A stretch of 64,000 nt of DNA, taken from NCBI RefSeq assembly GCF_000150275.1, contig NW_002060961.1, positions 785,895 to 849,894 of the forward strand, read 5' to 3'. Below, piece after piece: positions 13,301 to 25,060 of the stretch (its first letter is position 1; each line of letters begins with the position of its first letter). Position numbers and translations under genes: made by a program. Under the pieces are notes generated by a model. The model worked only from the letters and a program-made list of their open reading frames with translations, had not been told where the DNA came from and did not search any database. The stretch is from Trichoplax adhaerens. Taxonomy: Eukaryota > Placozoa > Uniplacotomia > Trichoplacea > Trichoplacidae.

Positions 13301-16300
13301 ATAATTGGAGTGGAAATAGTGTAGGAGTACAATAAATGCGTAAAGAAACTGTTAAGCAAATAATATTACTGCAAGTTAGAAAATTTTGCGTTAGAATCTG
13401 ACTATTTAATACATCAACTTTATTTATAGGTCTTTATCCGGCAATAAGATCGCTGCCATTGGCGATAGTACATTTTACTATCTAACCAATTTGACAAGCT
13501 TGTAAGTAATATTCAAATAAATACTTTGTTAATAGTTTACCGCTATTTCAGTATGATAGACTGTTAAATTGAAAAACATACCGTTATTTATATTTAAATT
13601 GCTAAAAAGATTAAAATACCGAATAAATAAGGCTAGTCAATTATATAATTACAGTAAATTTGTGATAATGATATTTCGTACTTAGATTGGCAATAATGAA
13701 AATCAGATCAATATAACTGTATAGTAATATCAAATATCTTATCTAATTATATAGCGCCTTGCATGTTACTAATTACATTATCTCTCTTCTCAATCGAATT
13801 AAAATTTCAATTATAGGGATCTGTCCGACAACATTATCAATTATATCTCGCCTAGAGCTTTTAACAGATTGAAAAAGCTGAGATACTTGTAAGTCTGATC
13901 GAGACTGAATGTAATTTTTAGAAGTATAGCGCAATAATTTGCTAAGATTGAACTATAGTGAATTTAAGTAATCCCTATTTGATAAGTGAAAAATTTGGTA
14001 CAACAGTAATATTGCTAGATCCGTAAGTTGTTCAATTATATCAACCAAATGATACTATTTATACTCACAGATATTTGGAAAAAAACAAATTATCAAATCT
14101 TAATGTCAACTTATTCCAAGAGTTACCTGATTTAAGAAGAATGTAAGTAATATAATTTTGATAAATATTAACAGACTAGAGAATACGTAAATTTGGTCCG
14201 TTTTAATATATAATTTTTACGTTATGATTTATAGAACTATCAACGATAATCAAATATCTAATTTACCTGCTCAGATATTTGCTAAAAACCCCTTATTGGA
14301 AACATTGTAAGTTTATTAATATAGATTATACGATGCATTTAGCTATTAGTCAAAACTATAAACCTTGAAGTATTTTTCTTTAATTAAAAACGCAAATATC
14401 ATTTTATTAATAAATAGAAACTTCAAGTCCAACACGTTGACAAACTTGCCCGGAAATGTCTTTAAAAATCTGAAGTCACTAAGTACTTTGTAAGCAATCT
14501 TAGTACTTCTTGAACTAGTAAAGATGTGTATTTCTAGTTGATCTAGATCGTATATTTAGATTAAGCTTAGTCTAATCAAAATAATATGGTATTTCCGACT
14601 TAAAATATATTCATCACGATTTAAGTCTATATTATTCACATTATCCCTATTTGAATACTTGCTAGAACTCTCAGCAACAATCCACTGAAGAAATTAGAAT
14701 CAACCTTATTTAGGGATCTGACGGGATTATTAGTTTTGTAAGTAACCTTAAAGGATAAAAGTTAACTACATAAAAAGCAAGCCTATTATTTTCAGCCACG
14801 GTTGATAGTTACAACTGATATAAACATTTATACATGACAACATTTTTAATATAAAAAGTAAATAAAGAATGAATAATTATTCTTAGCCAGTAGTAACTAT
14901 TGCTTATCAGTAGGAAATATAATTTGAAATTATTAATAGCTAATGATGACATCGTTAAATAACTAGCTACTTTATTCTTACGTCCAAATCTATAGTCGTA
15001 ATAATAAAACTGCTGTATACAAGCATTAATTATATTTTTTGTTTTTATTAACGTTAGAAAACTATCTAACTCCAACATAACTGGTAAACTACCAGCTGAT
15101 TTATTTAAAAATCTGATCAGTTTATTTCAGCTGTAAGTATCGCCTGTAATCGCCTACAGTTCAATTCTTGGAACACCGTATAAGATATAAAATGAATTAG
15201 TACTAAAAATTCGAAATATTAAAATATGTATTTCTTTAGTGATATCTTCAGCAATGAAATTAGCGAATTGCCTTATGGAATCTTTAGCAATTTATCCAGA
15301 GTCAGCTCTCTGTAAGTTAATTTTTGACTCCATAATATTTTTGTTTATCTCTTGTGTAGTTTAGGTTTTAGAGTCATTTAGTTTAATTATATAATTATCA
15401 TGAAAACGTAACGTTAATGGACATTGTAAATTTCTGTGAATTTTGGATAGGGACTTTTCGCATAATAAAATTGGATCACTCAAAGATAATATTTTTAGCA
15501 ATATGACGAGTTTGAACTTTCTGTAAGTATAAGAGTTATGAATCAAATTAAAATAGATATTGAACTGCACTCTTACCGAGAGATTAGCTCCGAAATAGAT
15601 AAGAGACAAAATTTGGTTAATTTTAATCATCCATTACTAATATTTCTTTACCAGGAAAATTAACAATAATCCCTTCTATTGTGATTGCAATTTAATTTGG
15701 TTGAAAATATGGCTAGCTTCTGCGTCACAAAGAAACATTGCTGTCTATCATCAGAAGCAAATCCAGTGTACGAGACCAAGCTTGTTGGCTGGTCGAAGCT
15801 TACTAGGAATTGCATCGAATAATATGATTTGTGGTATGTTAAAGTGAACTCGAGCACTATATCCATCAAGCTTATTAATTCAGTCATTGAAGAGCATAAA
15901 TACATTATTGCCATGAGAATTATTTCAATTTTACTGATGTTAACTACGAATAGTAACAATATTTGCGTATTCCTGGAAGCACATGTCTGCCTCCTAAATA
16001 CATAACTTGTTCAAAATTTGACTGCATCCTATGATATTTTGACTTGTCTATTTATCATCGAAATTGTAACTAAGTTTGAAGTAAAATTATCAATTAAAAT
16101 TTTAGAACAATCTACAACCACTCCACCGATGCCAATAACATCGACACAGCCTCCGACAACTAGAGTAACAACAGCCTCGACGACACCTAACGGTCAGATA
16201 TCGTCTTCTGCAACTCCCCCAGCAGCAAGTTCAGCTGCTCCGTCTACTGCCGGCAATAAAATTACATCTAGACCACCAGTTGAAACAAGATCAACGCCTG

Positions 16301-18021
16301 CAGCTACAAGGGCAACACAAACTAGCAGAGCAACTACTCTACCATCAAGGACAGGAAGTATGACACCTGGAAGACAGCAAGGTAGAGTATAAGAGTTAAA
16401 CAGATCGAATGAAAGTAAGAGAATGAGATTAGTAAAGCCAATGCATCAATTTACGTTATTATTTCTTTCTAATAGACGATCTTCCCAAAATCGCCGCTGG
16501 ATCGGCAGCTGGAGGAGTTATACTGATATGTTTGGTTTGCATAATCATCTACTACATATATAAGAGGTAATTGGGTAACAGATTTATTAAACAATCATCA
16601 ATAATGCCACCTTAGAAGCACGTGCTTCTGTTATTCCTATGATACGTGTGTTACTGTAATTTGAACTGTTAAAAGAAAAAATATTAATGAAGAATATTAC
16701 TATTTGATGATGAATATTATAATATTAAAGAAAGTGATTATTTTACTGATCGAATTTAAAATATAATAGGAGGAATCTTCAAAAAAGACAAGAGACTCGC
16801 AATCCGGAAGAAGGCCACGTTAGTAGCGATACTGAGCTAGGAGGTGGTGGGCATTTAACTGTTTCGACCGGTTCATCGGCTGGACTAACTCATAATGCTA
16901 ACAAGAAACCATTGCATGACAGTATAGATTCAGGGTTCACCACGACATCTGTCGATGGTAGCATTTCATCTCGCAGTAATGTCAGATTGATGAACGGCAA
17001 TCATAATTATCACCACGGCGACAAGGCTGCAAGGTCACAAAACGCACACAACCATAAGAATGGGTCAAACAGTAATAGTGAGCCTAAGGGAAATGCCGAT
17101 AGAAAAAAAGGAAACCGCAATCTAACCGTAGACGTTGAAAACTACACTTTGAGAAGGGGAAAGTATAATCCAACATCCGATGATGAAAATGATCGTGTTA
17201 GTGAAGCAAGGCCGTCTAGTAGCGGTAATGGCCATGCTGAGACTCAAAACGGTATGCGTAATGCAGATATTAATAGCGGTTATAATGAGAGAACGAAAGG
17301 AAAGCGCAGTCCTACATCAGACGATAAAAGTAAGCATATTGGAAGACCTGCGAGAGGAGAGCGTCGCTATATTGCAGATGATAGTAACCCGCGTAACAAT
17401 CGAAGTAAAGGAAGGCACAATCGTAACTTGGATGATGACTACGATTATGACGATAATCGACGAGGAAATGGCAAGTTTTTATCGGATGATGAAGGTAATC
17501 GCATCAATAGAGCAAGAGGAAAGTATAATCCCAACTTGGATTATGGGCATATGAGTATGGATAGGATAAGGGGAAAACGTGATTCCGTTTCAGATGATGA
17601 CGGTAGTTATGTTGCCAGAACAAGAGGAAACTATAAGGAGGTATCGGACGATGACGATAGTCGTTATATTGATAGAAAAAATTGTAAACATAATCCTCCA
17701 TCAACCCAAACCCATGATCGTTTAATCAGAGCGAGAGCAAAGAAGAATGCAACATTTGCCGATGATGATAATGATAGTCATGAAGCAATTCCAAATTACT
17801 CACATTTGGCATCACAAGGTCGTCATAATATGAATACAAGTAGGACAAGCCTAACCGCTAGCCATGACAGACTAAGTCAAACATCAAATGATACTGAAAT
17901 GAAAAAATTAACTCTTCTACGAGTAGATAAGCATAATCGCCAGCATAACCATTCAAGGAGTAAAACAAATTTAACAGCTAGTCGTGACAGGTTAAGTGAA
18001 AATTCAGATACTGTGGTCTAA
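4354..18021 (+). CDS. LRR transmembrane receptor with repeat-rich cytoplasmic tail and C-terminal PDZ ligand
   Basis: Predicted single-pass cell-surface protein of 874 aa. Exons: 4354-4529, 13430-13501, 13817-13888, 14071-14142, 14235-14306, 14418-14489, 14666-14737, 15058-15132, 15240-15311, 15451-15522, 15655-15833, 16106-16381, 16476-16566, 16770-18021; phases agree at every junction and the sum is 2625 nt. Residues 1-26 are a signal peptide. Cys27, 31, 33 and 40 form an LRRNT cap. Nine LRRs follow, one per exon (eight of 72 nt, one of 75), all joined in phase 2. The LRRCT exon starts NPFYCDC and has four Cys. Then come a Thr/Ser/Pro-rich stalk of about 92 aa, a transmembrane helix (GGVILICLVCIIIYYIYKR) and a ~417-residue hydrophilic tail with imperfect basic/SDDD repeats, ending DTVV. 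The start is the ATG at 4354; an in-frame GTG lies 18 nt upstream. The architecture resembles LRR adhesion/synaptic-type receptors, but the ligand is unknown. The weakest link is joining exon 1 across 8.9 kb. Confidence 0.85.
10300..10565. repeat. Palindrome cluster built on GTACAGTAC/TACTGTA
   Basis: Dense runs of TACTGTA and TACAGTA. They include a perfect 24-bp palindrome at 10317-10340 and a perfect 30-bp palindrome at 10469-10498, whose core reads GTACAGTACTGTAC. Both could extrude hairpins. The same motif clusters again at 31.4-33.1 kb. Confidence 0.85.
10811..11015. mobile_element. MITE-like foldback element (candidate)
   Basis: A perfect 26-bp palindrome at 10900-10925 (core TGGAAATATTTCCA) sits inside a larger imperfect inverted repeat. 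GAGAGAACGGC occurs near 10831 and its reverse complement near 10973, and the flanking TTTGAAG...AATCAATTG-like sequence is also mirrored. The unit is about 200 bp and non-coding, as expected for a MITE. No clear target-site duplication was identified. Confidence 0.5.
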
Positions 18022-18078
18022 AATGCCATTATAATATAATTCTGTGAATTATACCCATTTATAATTATAGAAGCAATC

Positions 18079-18084
18079 AATAAA
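18079..18084 (+). terminator. Polyadenylation signal AATAAA, LRR receptor
   Basis: A canonical AATAAA lies 58 nt past the stop codon of the LRR receptor, where a short 3' UTR would end. Confidence 0.6.
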
Positions 18085-18109
18085 TAATTCTAATATTACT
18101 AATGAACAT

Positions 18110-18190
18110 CATTATTAATAATAATAATAAATAATAATAATAATAATAATTATAATAAGAATATTAATAATATTATTATAATAATATTGC
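18110..18190. repeat. AAT-type microsatellite
   Basis: Imperfect run of AAT/ATT triplets just downstream of the LRR receptor 3' end. Confidence 0.85.
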
Positions 18191-21100
18191 AACTAATTGT
18201 AAATGGTCGATAAGGAAGTAAAAGTAGTAACGCTACTACATCGCTAAATCTTTACATATTCTAACGCGAATAGTAACACGGTTAACACGCGTTCAGTGTA
18301 TATTAGATATAATTTGCAGTTGATATGGTTTTTTCAAATAATACACTAGAAAAAGGATTATTGTTACTCACCTAGTGCCGGTCATTTTATGGTAGATTGG
18401 ATATTTCTTGAAAAAAAGGATTACCAGTAAAAACATTTATGTAGACGTAGATTGATAATGTTAATGATGATAATGATTAGTATTTATCAAGATGCGTTGA
18501 ACCAACTTCTTGCTACTATTTCATGATATCCAAATGATTACTTCAAAGGAAAACTTAATCATCGTACCAATTGACCGCCTACAATTAAATTTAATAATTG
18601 ATTAACTACGCCAACTTTATTAATCGCTATGTAAAATAATTTTGGATATGTTATAAATTTTAAAACAATAATTACTAGTCACTGATAACGTCTAGATTTT
18701 TTTACTTGCTGTAATCCGTTGCGTTACTATTGCTCATTTATTACTTAATTCTATCCATTCAGTCATTAATAATATTTTCCAAAGATAAAATCTACCATTT
18801 CATATTTTTACTTATTTTTTTATTCTTTCGATTTATATCTACTGGTTAATTTTTTATGCTTTTCTCTGTACTATATATCAAAATACGCTTTTATTGGGGT
18901 TTTAAATTAATCAATTTTAATTGAAGTTGGTATTCGGATTCATAAACTGCTGGCTCTGAAATTACCTTATAAATTCTATTATAGTATAATTAACTATATT
19001 TGCATTTCATCGATATTGTATTCATCGATGTATTGAAAAGCGTAGTTGTTATCATGTAACAAGCAGTACGACTGGTATTTGAGGCAATGCCAAGGAATGT
19101 TTGTCACTGTCATGACGGCTAGCTGGTTGCTGAACTTGAATTATAATTGGAAATTTAAATTGGGCGAATTAACAAAGAAAAAAATTATCAATCTTACCTT
19201 CAACAGCATACATAATTGCAAGCTTTCATAAGATTATTACGATTCAAGAAGAGTACCGCAAGAACCAGATGATATCGTGTTTAAGAGTACTTTTAGATGG
19301 TCTCATTAAATGCTTAATTGACTAATTGCTAATAATTAGCATTCGTCAAATTTGTCTTTGAAAGTGTGTTGATAACCAAAGAGCAAGAGTGAAAAAACGG
19401 CGATTATACTATTATATGAATTCACTGGTCTCCAACTGAAGCCTTACATTGCAACTTCAGCAAATCCAGTAACCGAAAATGCTGTGATCATTACAATTGT
19501 CGATGAATAGCAATTCCTTGATTTTAAACCTTTCGAACGTAATTGATTTTTCTACGATTAATGCTCATATGGAATCAACGGTTGATCAATATAAGGTATA
19601 TGTAAACATAATGATAAAAAAAACAAACTGTCCTACAGCTAAATAAATAGCGTTTATTTGAGTACTATTAGCAATCCTTATAATAAAGATACGACCATTT
19701 AATTGAATGGTTCTGTCAGTTTCAATTACTGTAATGTATATATCTATACATATTTTTAACTATACGTATGTGCCAGATAATAAACCAGGGCTGTAATTAT
19801 TTTATATCGTTATCAATATTCAATAAATATTTAACATTTAATTAGATTTGGTGTCATTAACTTGACGAAAAGAAATATTTTTACAGTAACAAGTCTTCAG
19901 ACTTAACAGTGATATTACCGTAATATTTCTATATCAATAATGAAAGTTATTAACAATAGTAATATTAATTAATGAATAAAACTCTAACTTGTAATTGAAA
20001 TATTACTCAACCCATCATTGCTACTGTTTCTATATACTGTTACAGCTACTACTATAACTATGCTAAGATTGCAAGATAATGAAATTGTGACTTGTTGTAT
20101 AATTTCTTCAACAGAAGAACTGGATTTGTATATTCATGTTCAGATAAAATACAACAAATAATTTTTTTCATAAAAGTATGATAATATCTAGGTATATATA
20201 CAGTAGGCTAATCAATAAATAACTGCTTACGAAACTAAGAGTAAAATTTGATGTGGGTGGAAACTTCTCATTTAATTGCAAACGCAAATGCAAAGGGTTG
20301 ATTTCGATCAATCGTCTATCTTTCTTCTTATGTGTATATAAATATATATATACTCGCATGTAATATCAATCTATCATCTATGAATGACATTGATTTCAAT
20401 CTAATATTAATTTTAGTATCTTTTTCAACATACTTGCCATTCTTTGTTACCACTGTTGTTACTAACTTTCTCACCAATACATTCAATGTTCAATATATTA
20501 TTGTATGGTTTGCTTTACGATCAAAATGTCATGATGGGGTTTTTACAATTACTTATTGAAACTCTTCATGTCTACTTTTGATACCAATAGATATCATCGC
20601 TGTTATTATCACTTTCATATTTAAGAATGATTTTCCTTTTCTTAATTTGCATAACATTTTCATGGTCAAATTAATTCTATAATTGTTCTCTTTAAGTAGC
20701 ATTTACTCGTATACATGCAATGAGTTGATATTAAATCTAATAAAAATCATAATGACTGTTGTAAATGTAGCCTTTGATGAATCTATGTGTATGTAACTTG
20801 ACTTCGAGGTACTCTGATGAAGACTCAGCGATGGAGTAATACTTGTGTAATCTTTACAAATTGCGTTTATTAACTTCTATCCAAATAGAATTAGAATTAC
20901 TCTTAGCAATGTAAGAGGTTATATACCACTGATGTTCTCCACAATCGATATCTTAAGAACTTAGCTACTTAGAGAGTATCTCTTGACACTAGCATCCTTG
21001 AATGACTGATTGCACGATATACACACTTATAAGTATGATGTCTTTCGGCTACTGATTGGTTACAGATAAGTCAGATAACCTGACCGGATATAGTTCTCAT

Positions 21101-24100
21101 ATGATAACAAGTACCAATGCAGTTATCCTATCTTATGTTGTACAGCAGGATGATATCCTTGCATGTTCGTAAAGGTACTAAGTTAGAGTATACAAACTAT
21201 ACTATAAATAATGCCAAATTACAACAATGATACAAAGATTATACTGCTATTTCGCGTAGGAAATTAGCTTATTGGTTGAATACAATTCTTTTATTATACT
21301 TATCATATAGAATTTCACGATTTAGTAGCGACGAAGTATGATAGAGCGAGCATAGAACTACGCTATGGTATATACAGTATCATCTAGCTTCAAAATTAGA
21401 GTACTTTTAATTTACTTTTTTGCTTGTTTTAAATAATTGAAATCGATTGCAAGCTTCGAATAAGATTATTCATCAGAGGGCTACTATAAATAAATCGAGA
21501 ATAATTATTACTGTCCTATGTATAGTGCTACCTTTTTTAATTTGGCTCTTAGAAATAACGTAAAATAATCATACTATTCCTCGCTATGCATAATTAATTT
21601 AATACAATTTCTAATTTTTAGTTAAAGTAAATAAAAATTGCGATATTTGGAAGGATCTTAAGTTCTGCTAACGTGGGGATCGGCTTTCTTTCGAGTCAAA
21701 GAAGTGCGAGTTATCGTTATATGATAGCATAACGAAGCTAAGACATGCCGTAGATCCGTTCAATTAATTATCTTATAATCATTTCATTCTTTTTTATTAA
21801 AGGAATAGAATACAATAGGGCAAGCATTCAACTTTACTTTCTGTTAGGAAAGACGTAGCTTGCGGCGGATTCAATGAATCAGCCTTTATTTGCGAACGCA
21901 GCATTAATTTTTTTACTTATCAGCGGGCTAATTATTCACATGTTGTTTCTTTTCATATACACAGGATATGACGTCTTTATCAGTTTAAGGGAAGCTTTTG
22001 CACCTCCTTAGCGACGCTAATTGCTGATGGCTTGCTGTTAATTTTCAAAGACGACTGCTTTTTAAGTAAACAAGTTTCTATCTTGGCGGTCGGGTTTATC
22101 CACTAGTGATCAAATAGCAACGGTGCTAAACTATGAATAAGAGAAGAGCACTTGGAGTAAACGGATACGCCTTTAAAATATAAATGTTGTGAAATAAGAT
22201 TTGATTAATTATTAATAATTAAAGCTATAAACCTAGAGGAGTATAACAAATTTTATATTCTATTTTGCGATTACTGAATTAGTCTATTACTGTATATTCA
22301 GGAGTTTAAGTGATAGAGAAAAATTGAGGAAATAAAGCTCTTTGGTGGTAAAACATTATAAAGTCGAAGGAATTCTGTTATTTTTCCATATGCCTCGTAA
22401 TAGTTTACCAGATTCCTGACTATCATAAACTTCCTTTATTACTTCATTGTGGGCTATATGTAACTTAAAATGCTTTTAACATTGAAAAATTGATCCAAAT
22501 GCTAGAGGTACGATGTATGTAATATAAAAATGAAGCAGTAAATTATGAAGATAGACTAGTAGTCACTTTAAGTGCTAAAGGTAGTTTACAATTGCAACCC
22601 GACTGGTTTCCTTATTATGCATGCTGTAAAAAAGTTGACAATATTTTTGGCTGATCCCACCCACCCGCATTGGAGATTCATGGAAAATGTAGGCAGCAAA
22701 ACACTTGATGTCGAAAACAACGAAGAAACACTGCTCAGCTTGGAATAAAGGGAAAACCTGGCGTAACTCCACCTTTAAAATACTTGAAATACATCTTCCG
22801 ATATGAATATGGTCATGTCAAAAATTTTCAGTGAAGTGCCGTGATACTTCATACAGTATCATGCCTATGCGTTATCCAAGACTATCAGTTGTAATTAAAT
22901 CAAAATTATAATTGCTACCAGAGTAGTGATGAATTCTGTCGTATACGAGTATATTACAGTCTTATTATTACCATGAGCCAGATCCGTTAGGGTAAGGAGT
23001 ATTTTTGCTAGTGCGTCTAAAACTCCTTCGTAGTTTAATGTTCTGAAACCAACGCACGGTGTGATTTATGTATAAAGTTACTTGCATCAGTACTACTTTG
23101 GGCTTCTTACGAGTTTAAGATTAGCTTTTAAAAATGTCGTATAATGAATGGTATGGTCCTACTTTGCGAATGAACATTGGAGCTAATTTACAAATTTTAT
23201 ACTAGCATGCTGTTGAAAATGATATATCCTCGATTAACAAGGGAATCGAAGTAATATCTTGAGGCAATAAAGGATTTAGTAAGATATTATTGATGGAATG
23301 GAAAAGAGCCGGAAGGAGAGAAAAGGGCTAAAATAAGATTCTTATATGAATGCTTTTGGAAAGTTCATGTATTTATGACGATAAACTGACATAGTATTCA
23401 ATATATATAGTAAATAGAAAGACTATACATAATGATAAGAGCATACAATAGAACTTGTTATTCATATCATCTCCTCAATAAACTATGCTTGCTATCTTGC
23501 TAACTCGATGAAATTTATCCATGGTAAAATAGTAGTGATAGCGCCTTTAAGCGTAATAGATAGACGTGCTACAATTTTATAAGTAACGTTTGTAGACTGC
23601 ATCACTGCAGCCTGGCAAATGTCTAGTTTTTGTTTTTTGTCGCGAATATTTTCATCCAGATTGCAGCCATATGTTGATGCAAATGTCGTAAGAAGCATTT
23701 TCAGATAATTATGTCTTAGCATGCTATCGTCAACTTTGTGCAGTATAAATCGAACTTTACAAGCTTCTGAGGAGGAATGTTTCTAGACATTAGGTGAAAT
23801 GATAGATGCTTAGAAAATAATCTATCATTTGACTGAATTCTCTATATTGGAATAGGTTAGTTTCCTTATAGAGAATGTCTCCGAAGTTAGTCGGAGATTA
23901 AGTCGAATGGATAGACTAGTTTAAGTCCGATCACCAAAGATATATTGTGATGGGGCGTTATTTGCTATTATTGCACTGCTTGTGTTTTTCTAGTTATTAG
24001 TTCAATGCCTTAACTGTAGAATCCAGCAAAATTCTAGAAAATAGTCGATAGATATGTGTTATGTGTGATCGTACTACTGTGTATAATAGTAATGAATATA

Positions 24101-25060
24101 CATATATATAGGGTGAGTTAGGTTACTAATAAAATTTAAAATTATAAAACTATTCATTATAGGGAGAAGGGCAAGTGAACTGATTAGGGACTTAACTGTA
24201 AGAGAGCAGGAAGGTCAGATCGTGATTCTATTGTAATTAGCCTTATGTTACATGCTTTAAAGTATGAAGTTGTAACTCTTTGGATCTAAGATTATACAAA
24301 TACTGACACAGCTGTTTAATGTTCAATTGCAAGTATGCACTCTGGTAGTTGGCCGCGACTAAAGTGAAAGATAGATAAGCTGGTAACTTTTCACAATTAA
24401 GAGAGTTTTGGAGAAGACTCCCGTGTCGGTCTTTTACTGATGTTGCACTGTTTGTTACTCAAGTTGAAGTAGCAGTACAGTTTGCCTTTGTTGCATTGCA
24501 AGTTCTATAGTCTATAGATATTACGTTTCTAACTTCATAGCAACAGGAAAATATTAACGCTAAGTAGATATGATTATGTCGAGTGCGATATACAAGGCTA
24601 AAAATGAAATGGAATAGGTTGATTGAAGATTTCTTTTGATTCGCTGTATGCTTCCAATGCAATATCTAGTAAAGAATATGAGCTATTTGAAATATCTTAG
24701 CTAGATAGTAGATTTTGCTACTAGCACATGAATGCCATATCTTGTTATACTGTTGACATGTTCATATCCTTAAAAATATCTGTAGATATTGTTGAGTACA
24801 TTGGTGTTGAATAGTTTTGGAAAGTAGTCATAAGCGATTTTAACAAAACTAAAAAATTTTTATTACCGTCAACATTTTACGGTGCTAGAATACAAGCAGA
24901 GAGACAAGTAGAAAAGACAAGCAGACAGAACTACGTAATAAAAAGTATAACAACTTGTTTCTAAGATTTGCTCATAAGCCAATCATTGCTTTAGTAGACA
25001 AATAATCGGGAAAGGTTCTTTTTCACTGGTTACAGGTCCACGCAATGACAGTTTCCAAAG
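18191..25060. other. Long intergenic region, no supported gene
   Basis: AT-rich sequence with only short open frames lacking family resemblance or matching splice sites. One ATG-initiated 76-codon frame on the minus strand (23492-23722) is the best-looking of these but remains unsupported. On the minus strand an AATAAA (plus-strand TTTATT at 24859-24864) lies about 200 nt past the SH3BGRL3-like stop and may be its polyadenylation signal. Confidence 0.45.

Larger units (their letters stand above)
4530..13429 (+). other. Large first intron of the LRR receptor
   Basis: Runs from a GTGAGT donor after the LRRNT cap to a TTTATAG acceptor before LRR1, and both ends keep phase 2. At 8.9 kb it is far larger than the other introns of this gene (roughly 100-400 nt). 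I found no convincing nested gene or extra LRR exon. It contains the palindromic regions near 10.3-10.6 kb and 10.8-11.0 kb listed separately. Confidence 0.7.

Noticed and set aside
15954-16040. Possible extra exon after LRRCT (frame reading IPGSTCLPPKYITC)
   Set aside because: No acceptor joins that frame in the required phase 1, and LRRCT already has its four cysteines before the 15833 donor.
17180-17554. 124-codon open frame inside the LRR receptor's last exon
   Set aside because: Alternate frame of the repeat-rich cytoplasmic tail; the receptor frame is supported by splice phase and transmembrane context.
23492-23722. 76-codon ATG-initiated minus-strand frame
   Set aside because: No recognisable motif, no neighbouring exon, and its length is within chance range for this window.
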